DNA of 64,000 nucleotides, taken from contig JAUXVF010000009.1 of assembly GCA_030680355.1 (NCBI GenBank), positions 62,001 through 126,000 on the forward strand. The letters run 5' to 3'. Shown here in pieces: positions 55,859 through 64,000 of this stretch (positions are counted from its first letter, which is position 1; every line of letters starts with the position of its first letter). The notes under the pieces were generated by a model. That model ran no database searches, was not told the origin of the DNA, and saw nothing but the letters and a program-made list of their open reading frames with translations. The position numbers and the translations under genes were made by a program. This stretch comes from Caulobacter sp. (GTDB lineage Bacteria > Pseudomonadota > Alphaproteobacteria > Caulobacterales > Caulobacteraceae).

Positions 55859-56545
55859 ATGCCGCAACGCAAGACCCTCCTGATTGTTGACGACGATGAC
55901 GACCTGCGCGGCGCGCTGGCTGAACAGCTGCAGCTGCACGAAGAGTTCACCGTCGTTCAGGCCGAGACCGCCAGCGAAGGGGCCCGGCTGGGCAAGTCCG
56001 CGCGCCCCGATCTGATTTTGCTGGACGTCGACCTGCCGGACATGGACGGCCGGGAAGCCTGCCGCCTGATGCGCAAGGGCGGGGTGACCAGCCCGATTAT
56101 CATGCTGACCGCGGCGGCCAGTGACGCAGACACCATTCTGGGGCTGGATTCGGGGGCCAACGGCTACCTGACCAAGCCCTTCCGCTTTGGCGTCCTGCTG
56201 GCTCACATCCGCTCACAGCTGCGCAGCCATGAAGCGTCCGAGGACGCGGTCTTCCGGGTCGGCCCTTACGAGTTCCGTCCGGCGTCCAAAATGCTGGTCG
56301 ACGACAAGGGCAAGAAGGTCCGCCTGACCGAGAAGGAAACCAACATCCTCAAATACCTCTACCGCACCGGCGGCAAGGCGGTATCGCGCGAGGAGCTGCT
56401 GACCGAGGTCTGGGGCTACAACGCCGGGGTCACGACCCACACGCTGGAAACGCACGTCTATCGGCTGCGGCAGAAGATCGAGCCTGATCCCGCCAACGCC
56501 CGGCTGCTGCTGACCGAGGCCGGCGGCTACCGGCTGCAGCCCTAG
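55859..56545 (+). CDS. cenR: OmpR-family response regulator CenR
   Basis: The product is 228 residues from the ATG at 55859. The receiver has acidic DDDDD at 11-15, phospho-Asp56 in LILLDVDLPDMDG, Thr in MLTAAAS and Lys in GYLTKPF. The winged-helix C-terminus has VRLTEKETNILKYLYRTGG and THTLETHVYRLRQKIEP. It matches CenR, an essential envelope-control regulator of Caulobacter that is also ori-proximal there. The kinase gene cenK is not adjacent. Its stop interleaves with xthA (CTAG at 56542-56545). Confidence 0.8.
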   Translation: MPQRKTLLIVDDDDDLRGALAEQLQLHEEFTVVQAETASEGARLGKSARPDLILLDVDLPDMDGREACRLMRKGGVTSPIIMLTAAASDADTILGLDSGANGYLTKPFRFGVLLAHIRSQLRSHEASEDAVFRVGPYEFRPASKMLVDDKGKKVRLTEKETNILKYLYRTGGKAVSREELLTEVWGYNAGVTTHTLETHVYRLRQKIEPDPANARLLLTEAGGYRLQP

Positions 56546-57348
56546 ATCTGGAAGTCGGCGGTCACCGGGGCGTGGTCGCTGGGTTTTTCCCAGCCGCGGA
56601 CATCATCATGAACCCGTGACTCGGCGCGGCCGGTGGCGAAGGCCGCCTGACGCAGGCCGGGGCTGGCCAGGATGTGGTCCAGACGCAGGCCGCGATTGGA
56701 CGCCCGGAAATCAGCCGCGCGGTAGCTCCACCAGCTGGCCAGTTTCTCCGGCTCGGGCGTCGCCTCGCGGGTCAGGTCGATGAAGTCGAGCGAGGCCTGC
56801 AGCGCCGCCATGGCCGCGACCTCGACCGGGGTGTGGCTGACGACCTTTGACATGTGGCGGTGATTCCAGACGTCGAACTCGCCGGGCGCGACATTGAGGT
56901 CGCCGGTGACGATGAGCGGCGCCTTGGGATCGCGGCGGGCCATGTCGGCGGTCAGGCGGGCGAAGAAATCGAGCTTGTGGGCGAACTTGGGGTTCACGGC
57001 CGGGTCGGCGACATCGCCGCCGGCTGGAATGTAGAAGTTCTGGATCTCGATGCCGGCGACCGTGGCCCCGACACTGCGGGCGTGGCCCTCACGGCAGACG
57101 TCGAGCGGCGGCGCATCCTCGATCGGCAGGCGTGAGGCGATGGCCACGCCATGCCACCCTTTCTGGCCGGCGATACGGAAATGGTTGAAGCCCAGGGCCT
57201 CGAACATGTCCTGCGGGAACTCGCCGGTCTGGCACTTGATTTCCTGCAGGCAGAGGACGTCCGGGGCGATCTCGTCGACCATGCGGCCGATCAGGGCGCC
57301 GCGGGGGCGGACGGAATTGATGTTCCAGGTGGCGAGACGAAGGCGCAT
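56542..57348 (-). CDS. xthA: Exodeoxyribonuclease III
   Basis: The product is 268 residues of the EEP nuclease family. MRLRLATWNINSVRPRG at the N-terminus, the catalytic Glu in LCLQEIKCQTGEFP, and Asp-Asn in VTGDLNVAPGEFDVWN are present. It ends in PSDHAPVTADFQI with the catalytic Asp-His. It is an AP endonuclease and 3' repair exonuclease. A strong terminator and the small ORF described below lie immediately upstream. Confidence 0.95.
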   Translation of the reverse strand: MRLRLATWNINSVRPRGALIGRMVDEIAPDVLCLQEIKCQTGEFPQDMFEALGFNHFRIAGQKGWHGVAIASRLPIEDAPPLDVCREGHARSVGATVAGIEIQNFYIPAGGDVADPAVNPKFAHKLDFFARLTADMARRDPKAPLIVTGDLNVAPGEFDVWNHRHMSKVVSHTPVEVAAMAALQASLDFIDLTREATPEPEKLASWWSYRAADFRASNRGLRLDHILASPGLRQAAFATGRAESRVHDDVRGWEKPSDHAPVTADFQI

Positions 57349-57372
57349 GCGGTTTCAATAAGCTGTTTCGGC

Positions 57373-57410
57373 GCAAAGAAAACGCCCGGGCGCACAAAGC
57401 GCCCGGGCGT
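57373..57410 (-). terminator. Very strong intrinsic terminator upstream of xthA
   Basis: A perfect 12-bp GC-rich stem (ACGCCCGGGCGC / GCGCCCGGGCGT) with a 5-base loop (ACAAA) at 57382-57410. On the minus strand it is followed by TTTCTTTG. It ends about 25-30 bp before the xthA ATG. Confidence 0.8.
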
Positions 57411-57424
57411 GAAAAGGTGGTCTC

Positions 57425-57499
57425 TCATGCCGCCGCCGGGAGGGGATTGGTTCCGGCACGGTGCATGCGATTGCGCGAGGTCGGGCGCACAACCGCCAT
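57425..57499 (-). CDS. Candidate 24-residue leaderless small ORF
   Basis: A minus-strand ATG at 57499 opens a 24-codon frame ending in TGA at 57425-57427 (MAVVRPTSRNRM, then HRAGTNPLPAAA). The candidate promoter has its -10 ending at 57507, so transcription would start at or within a base or two of the A of the ATG, making the mRNA leaderless, a common class in Caulobacter. The terminator lies 15 bp past the stop. It could be a leader peptide for xthA, a small protein, or the unit could be a noncoding RNA of about 125 nt. The function is unknown. Confidence 0.45.
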   Translation of the reverse strand: MAVVRPTSRNRMHRAGTNPLPAAA

Positions 57500-57506
57500 G
57501 AGTGAT

Positions 57507-57536
57507 ATTATCGCAACTCCCGGGGGGAAACGTCAA
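57507..57536 (-). promoter_or_regulatory. Sigma-70-like promoter for the small transcript
   Basis: On the minus strand, TTGACG (57531-57536) and GATAAT (57507-57512) with 18-bp spacing, one of the best consensus matches in the window. Confidence 0.6.
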
Positions 57537-57588
57537 TCTAGAATCGTACTTTTAGTTGCGTGTCGCGAATATATCACAATCGTTAATG

Positions 57589-58203
57589 TCAGGACGATGA
57601 TCCGGAGAAGGGCGCCTTGAACAGGGCCGGGTCGAGATCAGAGGTCCGCACCAGGCTGGTCAGGCGCACCTGGGTGGCGGCGTTGCGGGCGTCGGTGATC
57701 GTCCAGCCCAGCAGCTGCATGGGGTTTTCGGCGAAGGTCAGGACGATCTGGCCCTTGGTCTTGCCGACCCGGTCCTGGGCGGTGATCTCGAAGCCGTCGG
57801 CCAGCCGGTTGACCCGGCTGATGTGCACGCCGCGGTCGAGTCGGATCTCGTCGGCCAGGAAAAGCTTCAGGGGCGTCTGGCTGAGGAAGTAGCGGTTGAC
57901 GGTCTTGAGGCGCTTGTCGGTGACCGACACCACCTTGCCGTCCGACACCACCAGCAGGCTGGACGGGGCGTCGTATTCAAACCGGGCGCGCCCGGGCCGT
58001 TGAAGGTAGAGCACGCCCTGGGTCACCGAGCCGCGGGAGTCGGTCTGCACGAAGCGACCGCGCGCGGACGGCATCCCCTGCAGGAAGGCGGTGGCCTTGT
58101 CGACAAGGCCCTTGTCCGCCGGCGAGAGGGCGAAGGCCGGCATCGGCAGCAGAAGGGCCGGGGCGGCGACGAACAGGGCGCGGCGGGTGGTTTTGATGTC
58201 CAT
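57589..58203 (-). CDS. lolA: Outer-membrane lipoprotein carrier protein LolA
   Basis: The product is 204 residues. A signal peptide (ALFVAAPALLLPMPAFA) follows a TTRR start. The LolA barrel has ARGRFVQTDSRGSVTQGVLY, RPGRARFEYD and VVSDGKVVSVTD. It shuttles lipoproteins across the periplasm. It lies 46 bp downstream of ftsK, the common alphaproteobacterial order, and is ended by the terminator at 57373-57410 or earlier. Confidence 0.9.
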   Translation of the reverse strand: MDIKTTRRALFVAAPALLLPMPAFALSPADKGLVDKATAFLQGMPSARGRFVQTDSRGSVTQGVLYLQRPGRARFEYDAPSSLLVVSDGKVVSVTDKRLKTVNRYFLSQTPLKLFLADEIRLDRGVHISRVNRLADGFEITAQDRVGKTKGQIVLTFAENPMQLLGWTITDARNAATQVRLTSLVRTSDLDPALFKAPFSGSSS

Positions 58204-58249
58204 GAAACTCGTTTAACTGCGGCCCGCGGCGATTTCAGGGCAGCGGCGC

Positions 58250-60628
58250 CTAGGGGGGCGGACCGGCGAGGATCTCGCGCTTGCCCGCATGGTTGGCTGC
58301 TCCAACAACGCCCTCCTGCTCCATTCGTTCAATCAGGGTCGCGGCGCGATTGTAGCCGATCTGCAGCCGCCGCTGGATGTAGCTGGTCGAGGCCTTGCCG
58401 TCGCGGGTGACCACGGCCACCGCCCGATCATAGAGATTTTCGCTGTCGCCGTCGCTGCTCCCGCCGCTTTCACCGGCCTCGTCGTCGTCGCTGCCGGCCG
58501 TGACCTCGTCGAGATACTGGGGCGTGCCCTGTTCGCGCAGGAACTTGGCCACCGCGGCGACCTCTTCGTCGGCCACGAAGGGGCCGTGCAGGCGGATCAG
58601 CCGGCCGCCGGACCCGCCGGCCATGTAGAGCATGTCGCCGTGGCCCAGCAGCTGCTCGCCGCCCTGTTCGCCCAGGATGGTGCGGGAATCGATGCGCGAG
58701 GTGACCTGGAAGCTGATCCGGGTGGGGAAGTTGGCCTTGATGGTGCCGGTGATGACGTCCACCGACGGCCGCTGCGTGGCCATGATCAGGTGAATGCCGG
58801 CGGCGCGCGCCATCTGGGCCAGGCGCTGGACGGCGCCTTCGATATCCTTGCCGGCGACCATCATCAGGTCGGCGACCTCGTCGATGACCACCACCAGATA
58901 GGGCATGTGCTCGGGGCGGATCTTCTCGCTTTCGAAAATTGGCCGGCCGGCGTCGTCGAAACCGGTCTGGACCGTGCGTTCGAAATGCTCGCCGGTGTCG
59001 AGGGCTTCCTTGGCCCGCTCGTTGTAGGCGGCGATGCCGCGCACGCCGATCTTGGCCATGCGGCGGTAGCGGTCCTCCATCTCGCGAACGGTCCATTTGA
59101 GGGCCACGATCGCCTTCTTGGAGTCGGTCACCACCGGCGCCAGCAGATGCGGGATGCCGTCATAGACGCTGAGCTCGAGCATCTTGGGGTCGATCATGAT
59201 GAACCGGCACTGCTCGGGCGGCAGCCGGTAGAGGATCGACAGGATCATGGCGTTCAGGCCCACCGACTTGCCCGAGCCGGTGGTGCCGGCGATCAGCAGG
59301 TGGGGCATCTTGGCCAGGTCGGCGACATAGGGCTCGCCGCCGATGGTCTCGCCCAGCGCCATGGGCAGGGTCTGGCTGGCCTTCTCATAGTCGGCGCTGG
59401 ACAGAAGGTCGCGCAGATAGACCGTCTCGCGCTTGGTGTTGGGCAGTTCCAGGGCGATGGCGTTGCGGCCCTGGACCACCGAGACGCGGCAGGCGGCCAC
59501 GCCCATGGAGCGGGCGATATCGTCGGCCAGGGCCACGACCCGGGCGTGTTTGACCCCCGGCGCCGGGGCCAGCTCATAGAGGGTGACCACCGGACCGGGC
59601 CGGATCTGGTCGATCTGGCCGCGCACGCCGAACTCGGCCAGCACGCTTTCCAGCAGCCGGGCGTTCTGGCGCAGGGCCTCTTCATCAAAGGCGGCGGCCC
59701 GCGGCTTGGGCTTGGCCAGCATGGCCAGTTCCGGCAGGGCGAAACCGCCCGGCTGGACGAAGTCGAAGGTCTTCTGGCGTTCGCGCCCTTCGCGGCCGCT
59801 GTCGCGCGGCGTGGCCTTGGGCGGTTTGATAGCCGGTTCGGCCTCGACCTTGCGGCGCCCGGCCGACACCGGCGTCTCGACCTCGACGGGCGGGTCCTCG
59901 GCGAAGGTCAGGGGTTTGGGCTCGGCCCTCGCGGCCCGGCGACGCACGGCGGGCGCCTTGGCGGCGACGGGAGCCGGGGCAGGGGCCCGCCGGGTCCGCT
60001 CGACCAGCGCCTCCAGACCCCCGCCGAGGGCGTTCATCATCCCGCCACGGCTGGCGCCCAGCGCCAGCGCCAGGCCGGTCAGGCCCAGACCCAGCAGCAG
60101 CAGCGCGCCGATGATCCTGGCGCCGGGAATATGGGCGAAATTGAACAGACCGGCGAGACCGCCCAGCAGGGCGTCGCCCCAGAAGCCGCCCAGCCCGCCC
60201 GCCAGGGCCCAGCTCTTGGGGGGAATCGGGCCCGCCAGGGCTCCGGCCATGGCGAAGATCCCGGCGACGCCGGCGAGGGCGCGCAGTCGTTGGGCGGCGC
60301 GGGTGGCGTCGGGCTGCGCGTCGACGACCCGGGTCAGGCCGAAGATGACCATCAACAGGGCCAGGCCCCAGGCCGAAAGCCCCAGGGACTGCAGGAAGAT
60401 GTCGGCGATCAGCGCCCCCGAACCGCCCAGGAAATTGGTCGGGGCCAGGCCCGAGGCGACATTGAGGCTGGGGTCGGCGGAATTCCAGCTGGCGAAGGCG
60501 GCGATCAGGGCCACGCCCATGGCCGCCAGGATGCCGCCGCGCAGCCGCGCAATTAACGGTCGCGCCCAGGTCCAGGCGACGAGCTCCAGCGTCATCTCCA
60601 GCCTTGACCGTCGCATCGCCCGCGCCAT
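58250..60628 (-). CDS. ftsK: DNA translocase FtsK
   Basis: The product is 792 residues from the ATG at 60628 (GGGGG six bases upstream); the open frame extends to 60928 but that region is not typical. About four to five N-terminal transmembrane helices (for example GILAAMGVALIAAFASWNSA) precede a Pro/Ala/Arg linker. The motor has P-loop GTTGSGKSVGLN near 445 and Walker B VVIDEVADLMM. The C-terminal gamma domain (STSYIQRRLQIGYNRAATLI) is a winged helix that reads KOPS. It segregates chromosome ends at division. A CtrA-like site lies upstream. Confidence 0.94.
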   Translation of the reverse strand: MARAMRRSRLEMTLELVAWTWARPLIARLRGGILAAMGVALIAAFASWNSADPSLNVASGLAPTNFLGGSGALIADIFLQSLGLSAWGLALLMVIFGLTRVVDAQPDATRAAQRLRALAGVAGIFAMAGALAGPIPPKSWALAGGLGGFWGDALLGGLAGLFNFAHIPGARIIGALLLLGLGLTGLALALGASRGGMMNALGGGLEALVERTRRAPAPAPVAAKAPAVRRRAARAEPKPLTFAEDPPVEVETPVSAGRRKVEAEPAIKPPKATPRDSGREGRERQKTFDFVQPGGFALPELAMLAKPKPRAAAFDEEALRQNARLLESVLAEFGVRGQIDQIRPGPVVTLYELAPAPGVKHARVVALADDIARSMGVAACRVSVVQGRNAIALELPNTKRETVYLRDLLSSADYEKASQTLPMALGETIGGEPYVADLAKMPHLLIAGTTGSGKSVGLNAMILSILYRLPPEQCRFIMIDPKMLELSVYDGIPHLLAPVVTDSKKAIVALKWTVREMEDRYRRMAKIGVRGIAAYNERAKEALDTGEHFERTVQTGFDDAGRPIFESEKIRPEHMPYLVVVIDEVADLMMVAGKDIEGAVQRLAQMARAAGIHLIMATQRPSVDVITGTIKANFPTRISFQVTSRIDSRTILGEQGGEQLLGHGDMLYMAGGSGGRLIRLHGPFVADEEVAAVAKFLREQGTPQYLDEVTAGSDDDEAGESGGSSDGDSENLYDRAVAVVTRDGKASTSYIQRRLQIGYNRAATLIERMEQEGVVGAANHAGKREILAGPPP

Positions 60629-61058
60629 TCGCGCCCCCGTATCCGTGAACGGCTGTTTTCGCCCGTAGAGGGTTAAGGGGCGTTTACCCTGGCGACGAGG
60701 ACGGGGACCGATTGTCTCGCCTGTCGCTGAAGCCGCCGCTTCACTGTCGGCGCGGGTGATTGGCAGGGCGGGGAGGCCTGCAGGCCCAGGGCGCCGGGGC
60801 GGAATGCGGGGGAAGCGCCGATGAAGGGCGTTGGCTCCAGGCTCCGCGACGGGCCCGACGATGAGGGGGGAGGGGCCGTGAAACCCCTTGTCCGCTGGCG
60901 TTTGCGCCCTGTCTGGTCGGTCGTTCATCGACCCATTCTAACCCCGCCGGGCGGGGTGGGGCGTCGATCGGCCGTTGAGTGCAGGCCGCGAGGGGCGGCT
61001 GTCTCGCTGATGTCTCGCTTTGTCCCGGGATGATCGGTCCCGGGAGTCTCGCGTTGTT
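60629..61058. other. Gene-free stretch upstream of ftsK
   Basis: I see no supported gene. It includes a CtrA-like site (60673-60688), an ACCCCGC/GCGGGGT hairpin (60941-60957), and two copies of the palindrome TCCCGGGA (61023-61030, 61038-61045) that lie just beyond the end of the DUF559 gene. Open frames on both strands are low-complexity and Arg/Pro-rich. Confidence 0.5.
60673..60688 (-). promoter_or_regulatory. CtrA-like site upstream of ftsK
   Basis: On the minus strand GTAA-ACGCCCC-TTAAC, one mismatch from TTAA-N7-TTAAC. It lies 45-60 bp before the ftsK ATG. Confidence 0.4.
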
Positions 61059-61083
61059 CCCTTCTCCCGCAAGGGGAGAAGGG
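61059..61083. repeat. REP-like palindrome, copy A
   Basis: CCCTTCTCCC-GCAAG-GGGAGAAGGG, 10-bp arms. It lies 10 bp past the stop of the DUF559 gene. Confidence 0.75.
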
Positions 61084-61093
61084 AAGGCGTGGG

Positions 61094-61450
61094 TCACGGG
61101 TCGGCGCGGGGGACGGTGACGGCGGCGCGGACGGCGTCGAGCACCCGGTCTGGCCACATCTCGATCTCGGCGTTGGCGAACCGCACCACCCGAAAGCCCT
61201 GGGCGGCCAGCCAGGCGTCCCGCTCGCGGTCATGCGGGCTGTTGTCATGCGTCGGCCCGTCGGCTTCCACGATCAACCGATGGCGCGGGCAGAGAAAGTC
61301 GACGATGTAGCGGCCGACGGGAACCTGCCGGCGAAACTTGAGGTTTTCCAGCCGCCGGTCACGCAGCAGGGTCCACAACGCCCGCTCGTTGAGAGTCGGC
61401 GCCCGCCGCATGCGTTTGGCGAAGGCGAGTTTGTATGAATCACTCGACAT
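61094..61450 (-). CDS. DUF559 PD-(D/E)XK nuclease-like protein (Vsr-related)
   Basis: The product is 118 residues from the ATG at 61450. MRRAPTLNERALWTLLRDRR leads to FRRQVPVGRYIVDFLCPRHR and LIVEADGPTHD, giving the D and E-x-D pattern of a Vsr-like restriction-endonuclease fold. It ends with DAWLAAQGFRVVRFANAEIE. The family is uncharacterised but nuclease activity is plausible. It is flanked on both sides by the same palindrome family (copies A and B). Confidence 0.88.
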   Translation of the reverse strand: MSSDSYKLAFAKRMRRAPTLNERALWTLLRDRRLENLKFRRQVPVGRYIVDFLCPRHRLIVEADGPTHDNSPHDRERDAWLAAQGFRVVRFANAEIEMWPDRVLDAVRAAVTVPRADP

Positions 61451-61464
61451 ACGCGCATCATAAA

Positions 61465-61517
61465 CCTTCTCCCCTTGCGGGAGAAGGTGGCCCTGCGGAG
61501 CAGGGTCGGATGAGGGG
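61465..61517. repeat. REP-like element, copy B
   Basis: The CCTTCTCCC palindrome (61465-61487) is followed by a second hairpin CCCTG-CGGAG-CAGGG (61491-61505) and TCGGATGAGGGG. It is 15 bp before the DUF559 ATG and inverted relative to copy C. Confidence 0.75.
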
Positions 61518-61574
61518 TTGATGGTTGGGGCCGCCTCGGACGGCCTTTCCGCCGCGCCCGATCCGCCGGTGTGA

Positions 61575-61625
61575 CCCCTCATCCGTCAGGCTTCGCCTGA
61601 CACCTTCTCCCGCAAGGGGAGAAGG
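61575..61625. repeat. REP-like element, copy C (inverted to B)
   Basis: CCCCTCATCCG, then hairpin GTCAGGC-TTC-GCCTGAC, then CCTTCTCCC-GCAAG-GGGAGAAGG (61603-61625). It is the mirror arrangement of copy B, making a B-C inverted pair of about 160 bp. Confidence 0.75.
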
Positions 61626-61695
61626 GGGATCGCGCCCTTGAGCAAACCGGAACGCCCGGCGATGATCTCGGCATGGGGTTTGGGGAAGCTGCGAA

Positions 61696-62271
61696 ATGCA
61701 ACTTGCTTGGGATGTCCATTTCCATCGGATCGTAATTGCTGCCTGGCAGGCCTATCGCCGGGCCGAGGAGGATTTGTCGCGAGCGCTAGCGGCGGCTGAC
61801 CCTTCTCGGATTGAGCAAGCACGGTTTGAGGCGTTGCGAGAAGGTGGAGCGGCCGCATTCTACGTCCACCACTATGCCGAAGTCGTTTTGCGAGCGCGCC
61901 CCCCTTGGCTGGCGAGCGGTGCCAATGAGCTTGCTGATGTGCTGAACCAAGCACGCTCTCATTGCACGGCCTCTCGATCGACCCGGAAAATCGACGATCT
62001 CTCACTCTTGGGGGATGTCGCAGATGCCTTGAAGCACGCGGTCCTTACGCGCCGCTTGCATGCCCGAGAGGTTGCAGCAAATGACGAGGTCCTTGTCGTA
62101 GGCACTGGGTTTGGCCAAATCCCCTTTGGCGAAGGTGAGTACGGCGGAGCAGAACAGGTGGTGGTCCTGGCAAAGTCTGGCCCACGGCCGCTTTCAAGCG
62201 TCCTGCAGAATGTAGTAGATGCTTGGCGACGCGCCGCAGGCATGCCGCTCCCAGATATCGGGGATGCCTAG
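61696..62271 (+). CDS. Orphan hypothetical protein, lower GC
   Basis: The product is 191 residues, soluble, and no family is recognised. GGGAAG six bases before the ATG supports it. The N-terminal half is helical (VIAAWQAYRRAEEDLSRALA); the middle has DDLSLLGDVADALKHAVL; the end is GFGQIPFGEGEYGGAEQVVV. The base composition is visibly less GC-rich than neighbours (for example ATGCAACTTGCTTGGGATGT at the start), which suggests recent transfer. It is next to the REP/DUF559 cassette and convergent with pnp (66-bp gap). Confidence 0.6.
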   Translation: MQLAWDVHFHRIVIAAWQAYRRAEEDLSRALAAADPSRIEQARFEALREGGAAAFYVHHYAEVVLRARPPWLASGANELADVLNQARSHCTASRSTRKIDDLSLLGDVADALKHAVLTRRLHAREVAANDEVLVVGTGFGQIPFGEGEYGGAEQVVVLAKSGPRPLSSVLQNVVDAWRRAAGMPLPDIGDA

Positions 62272-62337
62272 CACCCAAGACAAAGGGCGACCCCGTTTCC
62301 GGAGCCGCCCCAATCTCACAGCGATAACCGGAAAGGC

Positions 62338-64000
62338 TTACGCCTCTTCGGCCGCCGGCTCCTTGGCCGACAGGTCTTCGCCGGTTTCCTGGTCGACGAT
62401 CTTCATCGACAGCTTGGTCTTGCCGCGATCGTCGAAGCCGAGGAGCTTGACCTTGACCATCTGGCCCTCGGTCAGCACGTCGCTGGGCTTGGACACCCGC
62501 TCGTTGCTGATCTGGGAGACGTGGACCAGGCCGTCCTTGGCGCCGAAGAAGTTCACGAAGGCGCCGAAGTCGACAACCTTGACCACCTTGCCGTTGTAGA
62601 TGGCGCCGATCTCGGGCTCCGAAGCGATCGACTTGATCCACTCCTTGGCCGCATCGATCTTGGCCTGATCGGGCGCGGCGATACGGATGGTGCCGTCTTC
62701 GCCGATGTCGATCTTGGCGCCGGTTTCGGAGGTGATCTCGCGGATCACCTTGCCGCCCGTGCCGATCACTTCCCGGATCTTGTCGACCGGGATCTTGATG
62801 GTGTCGATCTTGGGCGCGAACTCACCCAGCTCGGCGCGGGGCGCTTCCATGGCCTTGGACATTTCGCCCAGGATGTGGTCGCGGCCGGCCTTGGCCTGTT
62901 TGAGGGCCTGTTTCATGATCGCTTCGGTGATGCCGGCGATCTTGATGTCCATCTGCAGGCTGGTGATGCCGTCTTCGGTGCCGGCGACCTTGAAGTCCAT
63001 GTCGCCCAGGTGATCTTCGTCACCCAGGATGTCCGACAGGATCGCGAAGCCGTCGTCTTCGAGGATCAGGCCCATGGCGATGCCGGAGACCGGTTTCAGC
63101 AGGGGCACGCCCGCGTCCATCAGCGCCAGGGAGGCGCCGCAGACCGTGGCCATCGAGGACGAGCCGTTGGACTCGGTGATCTCGGAGACCAAGCGGATGG
63201 TGTAGGGGAAATCATCATGCGGCGGCAGCATCGGACGGATGGCCCGCCAGGCCAGCTTGCCGTGACCGACGTCGCGACGGCTGGGGGCGCCCATGCGGCC
63301 CGTTTCCCCGACCGAGTAGGGGGGGAAGTTATAGTGCAGCATGAAGGGCTCGTAGTATTTGCCTTCCAGCGCGTCGATCATCTGCTCGTCGTCGCCGGTG
63401 CCCAGGGTGGCCACGACCAGGGCCTGGGTTTCGCCGCGAGTGAACAGGGCCGAACCGTGAGCGCGCGGCAGGACGCCGACTTCGCCGACGATCTGGCGGA
63501 CCGTGTCGACGGTGCGGCCGTCGATGCGGATGCCGGTGTCGAGGATGTTGCGGCGAACGATGTCGCCTTCCAGCTCCTTGAACACGCCCATCAGCTTGTT
63601 GGAATCGACGCCGTCGGGATTGGCGTCCGACCTGGCGAAGGAGTCGACGACCGTCTTCTTGACGGCGCTCAGGGCGGCGACGCGATCGGCCTTGGTGGTG
63701 ATCTTGTAGGCGTTGCGCAGGTCGTCGCCGACCGCCTTCTTGACGTCGGCCTTGAGGGCCGAGGCGTCTTCCGGCTGGAAGTCGAACGGCTCCTTGGCGG
63801 CGTGTTCGGCCAGTTCGATGATCGCGTCGATCACCGGCTGCATGCTCTTGTGGGCGAAGGAAACGCCGCCCAGGACGACGTCCTCGGAGAGTTCCTTGAT
63901 CTCGGATTCGACCATCATCACCGCGTCGCCCGTACCGGCGACGATGAGATCCATCTGGGTCTCCTTCATCTGGTCCAGGGTCGGGTTGAGGATGTACTCA
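62338..64000 (-). CDS. pnp: Polynucleotide phosphorylase (5' end beyond window)
   Basis: The frame is open from the window edge ([20 protein letters not shown]) to a TAA at 62338, about 554 residues; the first RNase PH domain is mostly missing. The second RNase PH domain ([21 protein letters not shown], broken as [19 protein letters not shown]), [20 protein letters not shown], the KH domain ([20 protein letters not shown]) and S1 domain ([20 protein letters not shown]) are present. It degrades mRNA 3'-5' and can join the degradosome. The end EPAAEEA follows the S1 domain directly, without a long tail. Confidence 0.97.
   Translation of the reverse strand, partial: EYILNPTLDQMKETQMDLIVAGTGDAVMMVESEIKELSEDVVLGGVSFAHKSMQPVIDAIIELAEHAAKEPFDFQPEDASALKADVKKAVGDDLRNAYKITTKADRVAALSAVKKTVVDSFARSDANPDGVDSNKLMGVFKELEGDIVRRNILDTGIRIDGRTVDTVRQIVGEVGVLPRAHGSALFTRGETQALVVATLGTGDDEQMIDALEGKYYEPFMLHYNFPPYSVGETGRMGAPSRRDVGHGKLAWRAIRPMLPPHDDFPYTIRLVSEITESNGSSSMATVCGASLALMDAGVPLLKPVSGIAMGLILEDDGFAILSDILGDEDHLGDMDFKVAGTEDGITSLQMDIKIAGITEAIMKQALKQAKAGRDHILGEMSKAMEAPRAELGEFAPKIDTIKIPVDKIREVIGTGGKVIREITSETGAKIDIGEDGTIRIAAPDQAKIDAAKEWIKSIASEPEIGAIYNGKVVKVVDFGAFVNFFGAKDGLVHVSQISNERVSKPSDVLTEGQMVKVKLLGFDDRGKTKLSMKIVDQETGEDLSAKEPAAEEA

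Noticed and set aside
58289-60556. 755-residue plus-strand open frame
   Set aside because: Antisense to ftsK; composition typical of a shadow frame.
61059-61625. CRISPR array from the repeated palindromes
   Set aside because: Only three copies, irregular spacing, opposite orientations and no cas genes.

Overview
The window is high-GC (roughly two thirds G+C by eye) chromosomal DNA from an alphaproteobacterium of the order Caulobacterales (Caulobacter/Phenylobacterium-like). Gene content, gene order and regulatory sites all point there: a PSRP-maf-aroE-coaE-dnaQ operon diverges from hemE-hemH-hemJ across an intergenic region carrying three TTAA-N7-TTAA CtrA sites and DnaA-box-like sequences. 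That matches the position of the Caulobacter origin Cori. A mnmE-mnmG-rsmG-parA-parB block with two perfect parS sites lies 8.7-10.3 kb from it, and cenR and a probable ntrZ follow.

Layout: 1-14.6 kb holds the start of a large NAD-glutamate dehydrogenase, an AI-2E-type transporter, a HerA-like ATPase, an MHYT-PAS-GGDEF-EAL c-di-GMP protein, tRNA-Gly, a prolyl-tRNA editing protein, a cnoX-LonN-Trm112 operon, a UbiH-family hydroxylase, and an HlyD-MFS-TetR efflux operon with a likely operator. 14.6-23 kb holds the fabA-fabB-fabI operon, a 2-hydroxyacid dehydrogenase, a hydrolase, a ThiF/MoeB enzyme, an Ada-like protein and nth. 23-29 kb holds a PfkB kinase with hisBHAFE and an FAD oxidoreductase. 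29-35.4 kb holds Smr, mltA, a Tim44-like protein, secB, and the leftward operon dnaQ-coaE-aroE-maf-PSRP. 35.4-35.9 kb is the putative replication origin.

35.9-49 kb holds hemEHJ, a long rho leader and rho, a GST, an oxidoreductase, a dienelactone hydrolase, mnmE, mnmG, rsmG and parAB. 49-58 kb holds the DUF3576-leuS-lptE-holA operon, a probable ntrZ, a ThiE-like protein, a YggS protein, cenR, xthA and a candidate leaderless small ORF with a strong terminator. 58-64 kb holds ftsK-lolA, a DUF559 nuclease-like gene bracketed by REP-like palindromes, a lower-GC orphan ORF, and the 3' part of pnp.

Most of the window is core housekeeping: origin function and segregation (ori, parS, ParAB, FtsK, CenR), heme, histidine and fatty acid synthesis, and RNA maintenance. 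The only accessory-looking stretch is about 61.0-62.3 kb. No CRISPR array, prophage or insertion sequence was seen.
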